64,000 nt of DNA, from positions 1 through 64,000 of the forward strand of contig NZ_LXKA01000109.1 of assembly GCF_001645125.1 (NCBI RefSeq), given 5' to 3'. Positions 9,931 to 18,627 of the stretch are shown here, piece after piece; within the stretch, counting starts at the first letter, position 1, and each line of letters starts with the position of its first letter. The notes below the pieces were generated by a model that did no database searches, had not been told where the DNA came from, and saw only the letters and a list, made by a program, of their open reading frames with translations. Origin of the DNA: Paraburkholderia ginsengiterrae. GTDB lineage: Bacteria; Pseudomonadota; Gammaproteobacteria; Burkholderiales; Burkholderiaceae. Both the position numbers and the translations under genes were made by a program.

Positions 9931-10554
9931 ATGAGCGACCCCACCCAACCCGCCATGCCCGATTTCGAGTCTCGCGACCCCAATTCGCCGGCGTTCTGGG
10001 ACGAGCGGTTCGAGCGCCAATTCACGCCTTGGGGTCAGGCGGGTGTGCCGTCCGCGTTTAAGTCGTTCGCCGCGCGCCACGCGAGCGCCGCCGTGCTGAT
10101 TCCGGGCTGCGGCAGCGCGTACGAAGCGCTGTGGCTGGCGGAACACGACAACCCGGTCAGGGCCATCGACTTTTCGGCGGCGGCCGTGGCGGCCGCGCAC
10201 GCTCAGTTGGGCGCGCAGCACGCGCCACTGGTGGAGCAGGCGGATTTCTTCACCTACACGCCGCCGTTCACGCCTGGCTGGATTTACGAGCGCGCGTTCT
10301 TTTGCGCTTTGCCGCTCGCGCGCCGCGCGGACTATGCGCAGCGAATGGGCGACCTGTTGCCCGCCGGCGCGTTGCTGGCCGGGTTCTATTTCATCGGCGC
10401 GACGCCGAAAGGGCCGCCGTTCGGTGTCGAGCGCGCGGAGCTCGACGCGCTGCTCGCGCCGTACTTCGAGTTGATCGAAGACGAAGCCGTGCACGATTCG
10501 ATTGCCGTGTTCGCCGGCCGTGAGCGCTGGCTGACCTGGCGCCGCCGCGGCTGA
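9931..10554 (+). CDS. SAM-dependent methyltransferase, thiopurine-methyltransferase-like
   Basis: A 207-residue methyltransferase. The N-terminal FWDERFERQFTPWGQAGVP is characteristic of the TPMT family; SAM motif I is VLIPGCGSAYEALWLA, and AIDFSAAAVAAA is motif II. Substrates in this family include thiols, selenium or halide ions, and thiopurines; none is indicated here. The start at 9931 is fixed by a strong Shine-Dalgarno sequence AAGGAGGT at 9918-9925. It follows ubiB by 23 bp, so it is probably co-transcribed. Confidence 0.88.
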   Translation: MSDPTQPAMPDFESRDPNSPAFWDERFERQFTPWGQAGVPSAFKSFAARHASAAVLIPGCGSAYEALWLAEHDNPVRAIDFSAAAVAAAHAQLGAQHAPLVEQADFFTYTPPFTPGWIYERAFFCALPLARRADYAQRMGDLLPAGALLAGFYFIGATPKGPPFGVERAELDALLAPYFELIEDEAVHDSIAVFAGRERWLTWRRRG

Positions 10555-10685
10555 CGGGCTGCATCGCTGCGCCCGGCCGCGGCGCGGGCCGCACTTGATT
10601 CGACGGCCGCCGCCCCCACCTAGCGCAACGGCGGCTCCGTCGGGCGCTCGTCCCGGAAATCCGGGGGAGGGCTATCGTTTGCGGC

Positions 10686-10691
10686 TATAAT
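10686..10691 (+). promoter_or_regulatory. -10 box upstream of fmdB-like gene
   Basis: TATAAT is a full match to the sigma-70 -10 consensus, 45 bp before the start codon at 10737. A good -35 is not evident. It probably starts the fmdB-DUF502-aspS unit. Confidence 0.5.
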
Positions 10692-10736
10692 TCAAGGCTT
10701 TGCAAGCGTTTACAAGATTTCAGTAGGAAAAAGGTC

Positions 10737-11126
10737 ATGCCGATCTACGCTTATCGTTGCGAGTCATGCGGCTTCGGGAAGGACGTGCTTCAGAAGATGA
10801 GCGACTCCCCGTTGACGCAGTGTCCCGAGTGCGGGAAAGACACATTTCGCAAGCAGGTCACTGCCGCGGGTTTCCAGTTGAAGGGTTCCGGCTGGTATGT
10901 GACCGATTTCCGCGGCGGCAATGGCGGCGCGAGCGCGCCGGCCAAGCCCGACGCGAACGGCGCATCCGGTGAGAATGCGGCCGCCGGCAATGGCGCCGCG
11001 CAATCCGGCACGGCCCCGGCCAGCAGCACGGCCGCAGCTGCTTCATCGAGCGCGGCGGCCACGCCGTCCGCGCCTGCTGCCGCACCCGCCGCTTCGGCGA
11101 GCTCGAGCGGTTCCGGCAGCGCCTAG
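10737..11126 (+). CDS. FmdB family zinc-ribbon protein
   Basis: A 129-residue protein. Residues 1-60 are the FmdB zinc ribbon, with CESCG and CPECG pairs; the rest is a low-complexity Ala/Ser/Pro/Gly tail typical of Burkholderia copies and probably disordered. FmdB proteins are putative regulatory proteins, named from the formamidase operon; their role next to aspS is not known. It starts 46 bp after a TATAAT box. Confidence 0.9.
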   Translation: MPIYAYRCESCGFGKDVLQKMSDSPLTQCPECGKDTFRKQVTAAGFQLKGSGWYVTDFRGGNGGASAPAKPDANGASGENAAAGNGAAQSGTAPASSTAAAASSSAAATPSAPAAAPAASASSSGSGSA

Positions 11127-11201
11127 TGGGACTGCCGCCCTTGCGGGCGGCGCACACGCCGCGCCTTGGGCTTCGGCCCGCGCGGCTTTCTGGCGGTACA
11201 C

Positions 11202-11855
11202 ATGACGACGAAAAAAACGACGCTCAAATCGGTGTTCCTGACTGGCCTGCTGGTGCTGGTGCCTCTGGCTATCACACTGTGGGTGCTCGGCCTGATCATC
11301 GGCACGATGGACCAGACGCTGTTGCTGCTGCCGAGCGCGTGGCAGCCGGAGCGCCTGTTCGGCTTCCGTCTTCCCGGCCTCGGGGCGGTGCTGACGCTGG
11401 CGTTCATCTTTGTCGTCGGGCTGTTGACGCAAAACTTCATAGGGCAGAAGCTCGTGAAGTGGTGGGAGCTCGTGGTTGGTCACATTCCGGTGGTCGGCCC
11501 GATCTACACCAGCGTCAAGCAAGTGTCCGACACCTTGCTGTCGAGCAGCGGCAACGCGTTTCGCAAGGCGCTGCTGATCGAGTACCCGCGCCGCGGTTCC
11601 TATACGATTGCGTTTCTGACCGGCGTTCCGGGTGGCGACGTGGTCAACCACCTGAAAGAAGATCACGTCAGCGTGTATGTGCCGACCACGCCGAACCCGA
11701 CGTCCGGTTTCTTCCTGATGGTGCCGAGAAGTGAAGTGATCGAGCTCGACATGACGGTCGACGCCGCACTCAAGTACATCGTCTCGATGGGCGTCGTGGC
11801 GCCGTCCGCGCCGCCGGCGCCGGTGCGCCGCACGACAGTCGAGCCTCCGCTGTAA
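11202..11855 (+). CDS. DUF502 inner-membrane protein
   Basis: A 217-residue membrane protein. Two hydrophobic helices lie at about 10-35 (VFLTGLLVLVPLAITLWVLG) and 62-85 (LPGLGAVLTLAFIFVVGLLT). The DUF502 signature GHIPVVGPIYTSVKQVSDTL follows, then the conserved FFLMVPRSEVIELDMTVDAA. Its function is unknown. The ATG at 11202 is preferred to a TTG at 11166, since MTTKKTTLKSVFLTG is a normal start for the family. It lies between fmdB and aspS. Confidence 0.9.
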   Translation: MTTKKTTLKSVFLTGLLVLVPLAITLWVLGLIIGTMDQTLLLLPSAWQPERLFGFRLPGLGAVLTLAFIFVVGLLTQNFIGQKLVKWWELVVGHIPVVGPIYTSVKQVSDTLLSSSGNAFRKALLIEYPRRGSYTIAFLTGVPGGDVVNHLKEDHVSVYVPTTPNPTSGFFLMVPRSEVIELDMTVDAALKYIVSMGVVAPSAPPAPVRRTTVEPPL

Positions 11856-11918
11856 CGCGGTGCGTTGCGTTTCAATGCCACGCGCCGTTCAACCAATGCA
11901 AAACGAAAGACAAACATC

Positions 11919-13718
11919 ATGTCGATGAGATCTGAATACTGCGGTCTGGTGACCGAAGAACTGCTGGGCCAAACCGTTTCGCTGTGCGGCTGGGTGAGCC
12001 GCCGCCGCGACCACGGCGGCGTCATCTTCATCGACCTGCGCGATCGCGAAGGCCTCGTTCAGGTCGTCTGCGACCCGGACCGCGCGGAGATGTTCAAGAC
12101 CGCCGAAGGCGTGCGCAACGAGTTCTGCCTGCAGATCAAGGGCGTGGTTCGCGCCCGTCCGGAAGGCACCACGAACGCCGCGCTCAAGAGCGGCAAGATC
12201 GAAGTGCTGTGCCACGAGCTGATCGTGCTGAACGCCTCGATCACGCCGCCGTTCCAGCTCGACGACGACAACCTGTCGGAAACCACGCGCCTCACGCACC
12301 GCGTGCTTGACCTGCGCCGTCCGCAGATGCAGCACAACCTGCGTCTGCGCTACCGCGTGTCGATCGAAGCGCGCAAGTATCTCGACTCGCTGGGCTTCAT
12401 CGACATCGAAACGCCGATGCTGACCAAGAGCACGCCGGAAGGCGCGCGCGACTACCTCGTGCCGTCGCGTACGAACCCGGGCCAGTTCTTCGCGCTGCCG
12501 CAGTCGCCGCAGCTGTTCAAGCAGCTGCTGATGGTGGCGAACTTCGATCGCTACTACCAGATCGTCAAGTGCTTCCGCGACGAAGACCTGCGCGCTGACC
12601 GTCAGCCGGAATTCACGCAGATCGACTGCGAAACCTCGTTCCTCAACGAACAGGAAATCCGCGATCTGTTCGAGGCGATGATCCGTCACGTGTTCAAGGA
12701 AACGATCGGCGTCGAGCTGGCCGAGAAATTCCCGGTCATGCTGTATTCGGAAGCCATGCGCCGTTTCGGCTCGGACAAGCCGGACCTGCGCGTGAAGCTC
12801 GAATTCACGGACCTCACGGACGCGGTCAAAGACGTCGACTTCAAGGTGTTCAGCACGCCGGCCAACACGAAAGACGGCCGCGTCGCGGCGATTCGCGTGC
12901 CGAAGGGCGGCGAGCTTTCGCGCGGCGATATCGACAGCTACACGGAATTCGTGCGCATCTATGGCGCGAAGGGTCTGGCGTGGATCAAGGTCAACGAAGT
13001 CGCGAAGGGCCGTGACGGTCTGCAAAGCCCGATCGTCAAGAACCTGCACGACGAAGCGGTCAAGGCGATCATCGAGCGCACCGGCGCGCAAGACGGCGAC
13101 ATCATTTTCTTCGCGGCGGATCGCGCGAAGGTGGTGAACGACAGCCTGGGCGCGCTGCGCCTGAAGATCGGCCATTCGGAATTCGGCAAGGCCAACGGTC
13201 TGGTCGAAACCGGCTGGAAGCCGCTGTGGGTGATCGACTTCCCGATGTTCGAGTACGACGAGGAAGACAACCGCTACGTGGCCGCGCATCACCCGTTCAC
13301 GAGCCCGAAGGACGAGCACCTCGAGTACCTGGAAACGGATCCGGCGCGCTGCCTCGCGAAGGCCTACGACATGGTGCTGAACGGCTGGGAAATCGGCGGC
13401 GGCTCGGTGCGTATCCACCGTGAAGAAGTGCAGAGCAAGGTGTTCCGCGCGCTGAAGATCGGTGCGGAAGAAGCGCAAGCCAAGTTCGGCTTCCTGCTCG
13501 ACGCGCTGCAATACGGCGCGCCGCCGCACGGCGGTATCGCCTTCGGCCTGGACCGCATCGTCACGATGATGGCCGGCGCCGATTCGATCCGCGACGTGAT
13601 CGCGTTCCCGAAGACACAACGCGCGCAGTGTCTGCTCACGCAGGCGCCGAGCGAAGTGGACGAGCGCCAGTTGCGCGAGTTGCACATCCGTGTGCGTACG
13701 CCGGAACCGAAGGTGTAA
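11919..13718 (+). CDS. aspS: Aspartate--tRNA ligase
   Basis: A 599-residue class IIb aminoacyl-tRNA synthetase of normal bacterial length. It has an N-terminal OB anticodon-binding domain ([20 protein letters not shown]), motif 2 [18 protein letters not shown] (about 218-235), the bacterial GAD insertion in the middle, and motif 3 GIAFGLDRI at about 538-546. It charges tRNA-Asp; in many beta-proteobacteria the enzyme also mischarges tRNA-Asn for GatCAB, which cannot be judged here. The start at 11919 gives [10 protein letters not shown] strong terminator follows. Confidence 0.97.
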   Translation: MSMRSEYCGLVTEELLGQTVSLCGWVSRRRDHGGVIFIDLRDREGLVQVVCDPDRAEMFKTAEGVRNEFCLQIKGVVRARPEGTTNAALKSGKIEVLCHELIVLNASITPPFQLDDDNLSETTRLTHRVLDLRRPQMQHNLRLRYRVSIEARKYLDSLGFIDIETPMLTKSTPEGARDYLVPSRTNPGQFFALPQSPQLFKQLLMVANFDRYYQIVKCFRDEDLRADRQPEFTQIDCETSFLNEQEIRDLFEAMIRHVFKETIGVELAEKFPVMLYSEAMRRFGSDKPDLRVKLEFTDLTDAVKDVDFKVFSTPANTKDGRVAAIRVPKGGELSRGDIDSYTEFVRIYGAKGLAWIKVNEVAKGRDGLQSPIVKNLHDEAVKAIIERTGAQDGDIIFFAADRAKVVNDSLGALRLKIGHSEFGKANGLVETGWKPLWVIDFPMFEYDEEDNRYVAAHHPFTSPKDEHLEYLETDPARCLAKAYDMVLNGWEIGGGSVRIHREEVQSKVFRALKIGAEEAQAKFGFLLDALQYGAPPHGGIAFGLDRIVTMMAGADSIRDVIAFPKTQRAQCLLTQAPSEVDERQLRELHIRVRTPEPKV

Positions 13719-13764
13719 CGGCCTGAAGCAGGTCGGTGCTGTCTGAAAACGACAGCCGGAGCAA

Positions 13765-13800
13765 ACAGGAAAGGCGCGTCATGCGCCTTTCTTGTTTTTT
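13765..13800 (+). terminator. Rho-independent terminator after aspS
   Basis: A 13-bp stem with one G-U pair has arms 13765-13777 and 13783-13795 (core AAAGGCGC / GCGCCTTT, loop GTCAT), followed by TTTTTT at 13795-13800. Confidence 0.9.
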
Positions 13801-13888
13801 GCGTTACAGTCGATGCAACGGCGCTCCGCCTTTCATCGTTCCACTCGCCGACATGTACCGCGCAAGCGTTGCGCCCAGCTTTCACGCC

Positions 13889-14392
13889 ATGCCGAAACCG
13901 CCGAAGATTCCGCAATCCGTTCTCGTCATTATTCATACGCCCGCGCTCGACGTGCTGTTGATCGAGCGCGCCGATCATGCCGGTTTCTGGCAGTCGGTCA
14001 CGGGCTCAAAAGACCGGCTGGATGAGCCGCTCGTCGAGACGGCGGTGCGCGAAGTGGCCGAAGAGACCGGCATCGTGGTGGGCAGTGCGCGGGTGCCGCG
14101 CAATGCGCTGTTCGATTGGCACTATTCGATCGAATACGAGATCTACCCGGAGTTCCGGTATCGCTACGCTGAAGGCGTGATCCACAACACCGAGCACTGG
14201 TTCAGCGTGGAAGTGCCCGAGCAGCTCGAGGTCACGCTGGCGCCGCGCGAGCACACCGCGTTTCTGTGGCTGCCGTATGAAGAGGCGGCGTCGCGCTGCT
14301 TCTCGTCGTCGAATGCCGATGCGATCTTGCAGTTGCCCAGGCGGCTCAGTGGGCGCCCGTTAGGTGGGCATTCCGCAGAGCGTGGCCGATGA
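13889..14392 (+). CDS. nudB: Dihydroneopterin triphosphate diphosphatase (Nudix)
   Basis: A 167-residue Nudix hydrolase. The Nudix box runs from GSKDRLDE through TAVREVAEETGI, with the catalytic REVAEE core. NudB removes pyrophosphate from dihydroneopterin triphosphate in folate synthesis. The name rests on family resemblance (VLLIERADHAGFWQSVTG) and on position after aspS, where nudB lies in many proteobacteria. The start at 13889 (MPKPPKIPQSV) fits the family; in-frame ATGs at 13781 and 13853 would add a non-conserved stretch within or near the terminator. The stop overlaps the next start by 4 bp (ATGA). Confidence 0.87.
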   Translation: MPKPPKIPQSVLVIIHTPALDVLLIERADHAGFWQSVTGSKDRLDEPLVETAVREVAEETGIVVGSARVPRNALFDWHYSIEYEIYPEFRYRYAEGVIHNTEHWFSVEVPEQLEVTLAPREHTAFLWLPYEEAASRCFSSSNADAILQLPRRLSGRPLGGHSAERGR

Positions 14393-15648
14393 GTGTCGGC
14401 GGCGCGCGCCGTTTCGCCCGACTGCGGCAAGCGCTGCTCGGCCGCCGCTATTGGCAGCGTTACCGCTTCACCAGCGGTAATGACGTCAAGCTGCTGTGTG
14501 CCGGCGATGAATTCTTCCGCGCCCTGATTGCGCGTGTCGATGCGGCGCAAAGCGACGTGGTTCTCGAAACCTATATCTTCGAAAATGACCATGCCGGCCA
14601 GGCGGTCAGCGCGGCGCTATTACGCGCCGTCGCGCGCGGGGTGAAGGTGCGCGTGATTACGGACGGCATCGGCACCGAACGTCTGCCGATGTTCAACGAT
14701 TGGCTCGCGGCCGGCATCGAGCATCGCATCTACAACCCGCATATTTTTGGCCGCTTTGGCTTTTCGCGCACGCACCGCAAGCTGGCGGTGATCGACGACC
14801 AGTTCGGATATTGCGGCGGCATCAATATCGTCGACGACTACGAGAACAACGGTGCAAAGCTGCCGTACCGGCGCTGGGACTTCGCGGTCGAATTGCACGG
14901 GCCGGTGGTCGCCGATATCCGCCAGGCGTTCGAGGTGCAGTGGCAGCGGATCCGGCTCGGACATCGGCCGCTCGACTCGCTGGAGCCGCAAGGCGGTCCG
15001 AAGACCGCCGCCTCGCTCGGCAGTCTGCGCAGGCGTCGCCGTCGCCGTAACGAGGAGTTGTGGGCGGGCGGCCAGCCGTGTGTCGCGTTCGTCGCACGCG
15101 ACAACCTGATCAACCGGCGAGCCATCGAAAAAGCGTATCTGGCCGCGATCGGCCAGGCGCGCAATGAAGTGCTGCTCGCCAATCCGTATTTCATGCCAGG
15201 GCGCAAGCTGCGGCGCGCGCTGGTGTTCGCGGCGCGGCGCGGCGTCGTGGTGAAGCTGATTGTCGGGCGCAAGGAGTTCAAGGCGCTCGATTACGCGGTA
15301 CCGTTTCTGTATCGCGCGTTGCTCAAGGCCGGCGTGCAGATCGCCGAATACGAAAAAACCATGCTGCACGGCAAGGTCGCGGTGGTGGATTCGAACTGGG
15401 CGACGGTCGGCTCGTCGAACCTCGACGCGCTGAGTCTCGTGCTCAACAACGAAGCCAACGTGGTGCTGGTGAACGACCCGTCGATCGGCGCGTTGCGTGA
15501 AGCGATCCTCGTCGCGTTCAAAGACTCGCGGCGCATCGACGAGGCGCGCTACGACGCCAGGCCGGCCGGCGAGCGTCTGCTCAACTGGCTCGCCTACACG
15601 AGCTATCGGGCAGTGATGAAGCTGCTGACGGTGGGCGGGTACGACTGA
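14389..15648 (+). CDS. clsB: Cardiolipin synthase B-like phospholipase D family protein
   Basis: A 419-residue protein with two HKD active-site motifs: H129-x-K131-x4-D136 (HRKLAVID) and H327-x-K329-x4-D334 (HGKVAVVD), each followed by the usual GG/GSSN residues. Two HKD domains and this length fit ClsB, which makes cardiolipin at the inner membrane. It has no long N-terminal membrane helices, unlike ClsA. It is translationally coupled to nudB by a 4-bp overlap. Confidence 0.88.
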   Translation: MSVGGARRFARLRQALLGRRYWQRYRFTSGNDVKLLCAGDEFFRALIARVDAAQSDVVLETYIFENDHAGQAVSAALLRAVARGVKVRVITDGIGTERLPMFNDWLAAGIEHRIYNPHIFGRFGFSRTHRKLAVIDDQFGYCGGINIVDDYENNGAKLPYRRWDFAVELHGPVVADIRQAFEVQWQRIRLGHRPLDSLEPQGGPKTAASLGSLRRRRRRRNEELWAGGQPCVAFVARDNLINRRAIEKAYLAAIGQARNEVLLANPYFMPGRKLRRALVFAARRGVVVKLIVGRKEFKALDYAVPFLYRALLKAGVQIAEYEKTMLHGKVAVVDSNWATVGSSNLDALSLVLNNEANVVLVNDPSIGALREAILVAFKDSRRIDEARYDARPAGERLLNWLAYTSYRAVMKLLTVGGYD

Positions 15649-15935
15649 CGTGCGCTAACGCGCCGCATACAGCGGCGGCTGTCGCACGAGAGCGGCTTAA
15701 CGCGCAATGCTTGAGTCAGCGCGCGCCATATCAGCTCATGGCGTGCCGCGTTTCGGAACGATCCTAAAGACGGCCCGCAGCCTGGCAAACATAATCTGCG
15801 CTCGTTAGAAATCGGGCGGCTCGCGGCATCGTATCGCGAAGCCGAAGCCCGTTTTCTGCTCATGCCCCGCTGCCGGTTCGACTGCGCACTCATGGCAACC
15901 GGACCGGCCGCGCAACGGAGACGTGTTCGCCAACC

Positions 15936-17546
15936 ATGCCTGCTCCCCCTTCCGCCCAAGCCAACCACCATGTGAACCTTCACGAGCAGGCCTTGCAGGC
16001 CTATCAGGCTGGTCGACATGACGTGGTGCGGACACTCGCCGATCGAATTCTCGCCGAAGACTTCGAGCATGTCGGTGCCGTCCACTTGCGAGGCTTGCTC
16101 GCGCTGGCGTCGGACCAACCACAGGACGCGCAGCGCTGGCTCGAACGGGCTCTTCAGATTCGCCCCGAGCCGATTCTGTACAACACGCTCTACGCCATTC
16201 AACTACGTCTCGGCGACTTTGCCGGCGCCGTGCGGACGCTTCGGCAGGGACTCGCGATCCAGCCGGACTTCGTGCCGCTTCACTACAACCTTGCCTTGAC
16301 GCTTCAACACCTCGGCAATCTTGAGGATGCCGCGCTCGCCTATCGCCGCACGCTCGAACTCGAACCCGGCCACTCGGCGGCGCACAACAATCTGGGCCGC
16401 GTGTGCTCGGACCTCGGTCGACTGGAAGAGGCCGAGCGGCACTACCGGCGTGCTATCGAGCTTGCGCCAGCCAACCTCGTCGCGCGCAATAACCTGGCCA
16501 TGGTTCTGCTCACAGCCGGCCGCTACGAAGAAGCGTGGCCATATTTCGAAGACCGCTGGGTCAGCTTCAAGCTGGCCGATGGGCGTCCCGCGCGGGTACC
16601 CGTGCAAGTGCCCCTGCCGCGTTGGCCGGGCGTGAGCCCATCCGCCACGCACGGCGGGCAGGCGCCGCCCGCGCGCGCGGGGCGTCTTCTCGTGCTGCAC
16701 GAGCAGGGCTTCGGCGACAGCCTTCAGTTCGTGCGCTACCTGCCGCTCGCGCTCGCCCACTTTGCCCAGGTGGGTTATGTGTGCCCGCCGGCGTTGCGCC
16801 GCCTCTATGACCAATCCTTACGCGCCCGCTGGCCAGATCTCGTGTTGCTTGACGCGGTGCCGGCCGGGTTAGCCAGCTGGGACCAGCATATTCCGCTGAT
16901 GTCGCTCCCCATGGCCTTTGCGACACACGTGGCCACGATTCCAGCCACGCTTCCTTACCTGTATGCCGATGCCGGGTTCGCCGCGCGCTGGCGCGCCCGA
17001 CTGGACGCGCTGCCGGTCCCGCATCTGCCGCGCGTCGGCGTCGTTTGGGCGGGTGGCAACTCGGGGATTGCCTTGGACGGGTTGCGCAGTCTTGCCGCTG
17101 CGCAAATCGCGCCGCTGCTGACCCTGCGCAACGTGTGCTGGATCAGCCTGCAAAAGACCGACGATCCGGCCAAGCGTGCTGACGCTGCGATCAGCGCGCA
17201 TCTGGTCGACTGGACAGACGAAATCACCGACTTCGCCGATACGGCGGCATTGGTCGACAACCTCGATCTGGTGATTGCCGTCGATACCTCGGTGGCGCAT
17301 CTGGCCGCGGCGCTGGGCAAGCCGGTCTGGTTGCTCAACCGATTCGCGGGCTGCTGGCGCTGGTTGCATGGCCGCGACGATAGCCCGTGGTATCCCGGGC
17401 TACGTCTTTTCACCCAGCCGCAGCGCGGGGATTGGGACGATGTGCTGGCGCGCGTTGACGCGGCGCTGCAGCAAAGATTTCCCTTGCCCGAGGGCGCGTC
17501 TCCAAACCGGCGCGCGGCTCTGGTGCCGGCAGTCAGGCAGCCCTGA
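15936..17546 (+). CDS. TPR protein with glycosyltransferase-9-like C-terminal domain
   Basis: A 536-residue protein. The N-terminal half (about 10-200) is a run of tetratricopeptide repeats, for example AALAYRRTLELEPGHSAAHNNLG and AERHYRRAIELAPANLVARNN in pieces. After a linker, the C-terminal part (about 250-510) has the fold of ADP-heptose-type GT9 glycosyltransferases: LLVLHEQGFGDSLQFVRYLP, VGVVWAGG, and DLVIAVDTSVAHLAAALGKP close to the end. Such TPR-GT proteins are common in Burkholderia and are thought to act on cell-surface glycans or proteins; the substrate is unknown. It has its own upstream region of 287 bp, in which I see no gene. Confidence 0.85.
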   Translation: MPAPPSAQANHHVNLHEQALQAYQAGRHDVVRTLADRILAEDFEHVGAVHLRGLLALASDQPQDAQRWLERALQIRPEPILYNTLYAIQLRLGDFAGAVRTLRQGLAIQPDFVPLHYNLALTLQHLGNLEDAALAYRRTLELEPGHSAAHNNLGRVCSDLGRLEEAERHYRRAIELAPANLVARNNLAMVLLTAGRYEEAWPYFEDRWVSFKLADGRPARVPVQVPLPRWPGVSPSATHGGQAPPARAGRLLVLHEQGFGDSLQFVRYLPLALAHFAQVGYVCPPALRRLYDQSLRARWPDLVLLDAVPAGLASWDQHIPLMSLPMAFATHVATIPATLPYLYADAGFAARWRARLDALPVPHLPRVGVVWAGGNSGIALDGLRSLAAAQIAPLLTLRNVCWISLQKTDDPAKRADAAISAHLVDWTDEITDFADTAALVDNLDLVIAVDTSVAHLAAALGKPVWLLNRFAGCWRWLHGRDDSPWYPGLRLFTQPQRGDWDDVLARVDAALQQRFPLPEGASPNRRAALVPAVRQP

Positions 17547-17927
17547 TTGGACCTGTAAGAAGACGCTTCCACGCCCGCCGGCCCGGCCTCTCGCTGAGCG
17601 CTTCCAGCGAGGTTTTCCACCAGCCGTCCTGACTGCAACGGGCGCTACCCAGCCTACCCAGCACGCCAATCCTTCTGCATTCGCCCTGACTTGCGGCATC
17701 ATGTCGGCCGACTGCGGCAATCAGGGACGGCGAACGCCCGGACAGGCAACCCTTGTCTCAAGGCAAACGCCTCTAAAAAATCTCATTCCTCTGATTGACG
17801 GATGCCGCAAAATTGAAACCGGGTTAGAAACCGGTTTCTAATAAAGTCCTTGTTTCGCGGACGGCAGCACTCAATAATAGTACGGCCGTTCGATTTTCTT
17901 TCGGTCACATTAGAACGGTAAATAGCT
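17547..17927. other. 381-bp intergenic region upstream of tetR
   Basis: No gene is supported. Its right half holds the tetR promoter and palindromic operator (separate entry). The left half (17,547-17,760) shows nothing I can name. Confidence 0.5.
17813..17842 (+). promoter_or_regulatory. tetR promoter with PsrA-like operator
   Basis: A perfect 18-bp palindrome TTAGAAACCGGTTTCTAA occupies 17824-17841. It lies between a -35 TTGAAA (17813-17818) and a -10 TCTAAT (17837-17842) with 18 bp spacing, overlapping the -10. Its core GAAAC-CG-GTTTC fits the known PsrA site of Pseudomonas (G/C-AAAC-N2-4-GTTT-G/C), which answers to long-chain fatty acyl ligands. This layout predicts autorepression of the TetR gene and control of the beta-oxidation genes by acyl-CoA or fatty acids. 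Confidence 0.75.
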
Positions 17928-18527
17928 ATGCGAAAAGGCGAACAAACACGAGCCGCAATTCTCGACGCAGCACTCGATCTGGCAAGCCGCGACGGACTGG
18001 AAGGTCTGACGATCGGGCTGCTGGCCGAGCGCATGCAGATGAGCAAAAGCGGCGTGTTCGCGCATTTCGGGTCGCGTGAGGATTTGCAGGTCGAAGTCGT
18101 GCGCGAATATCACCATCGTTTCGAAGACGAGGTGTTTTTTCCGAGCTTGCGCGAACCTCGTGGATTGCCGCGCTTGCGCGCGATGATTTCCCGCTGGATC
18201 GAGAAACGCATTCAGGAAGTCACCACCGGCTGCGTCTACATCAGCGGCGCCGTCGAATATGACGACCGCGCGGATAGCCCCGTGCGGGAGCAACTGGTGT
18301 CGAGCGTGACGATCTGGCGTGCGGCGCTCACTCGCGCAATTTCGCAAGCCATGGAAGAAGGGCATCTGCGTGCCGACACGGATCCGCAACTGATGCTGTT
18401 CGAACTGTACAGCTTCACGCTCGGTCTGCATCACGACGCGCGCTTCCTGCATTTGCCGGATGCGGTGCGTCTCACGTGGGCCGCGCTGGAAAAATTGATT
18501 GTTTCGTATCAAAGCGAAAGCCGTTAG
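17928..18527 (+). CDS. TetR family regulator of the beta-oxidation cluster
   Basis: A 199-residue TetR/AcrR repressor. The N-terminal HTH (about 8-55) reads TRAAILDAALDLASRDGLEG then LAERMQMSKSGVFAHFGSRE, a typical TetR helix-turn-helix. The C-terminal ligand domain is helical and hydrophobic (FELYSFTLGLHHDARFLH). Its promoter carries a PsrA-like palindrome, and the genes downstream degrade fatty acids, so I infer that it senses fatty acyl ligands. It is shorter than Pseudomonas PsrA (about 233 residues), so orthology is not claimed. A hairpin at 18531-18561 (CGCTGC...GCAGCG) follows the stop. Confidence 0.88.
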   Translation: MRKGEQTRAAILDAALDLASRDGLEGLTIGLLAERMQMSKSGVFAHFGSREDLQVEVVREYHHRFEDEVFFPSLREPRGLPRLRAMISRWIEKRIQEVTTGCVYISGAVEYDDRADSPVREQLVSSVTIWRAALTRAISQAMEEGHLRADTDPQLMLFELYSFTLGLHHDARFLHLPDAVRLTWAALEKLIVSYQSESR

Positions 18528-18627
18528 CAGCGCTGCCTCGAATCACACGGATTCAGCAGCGCAGAAGGTTCCGATCCACGGACTCAGCTAACGGCCTGGC
18601 TTCTTGTCAAACTTGGGAGATAGAGTC

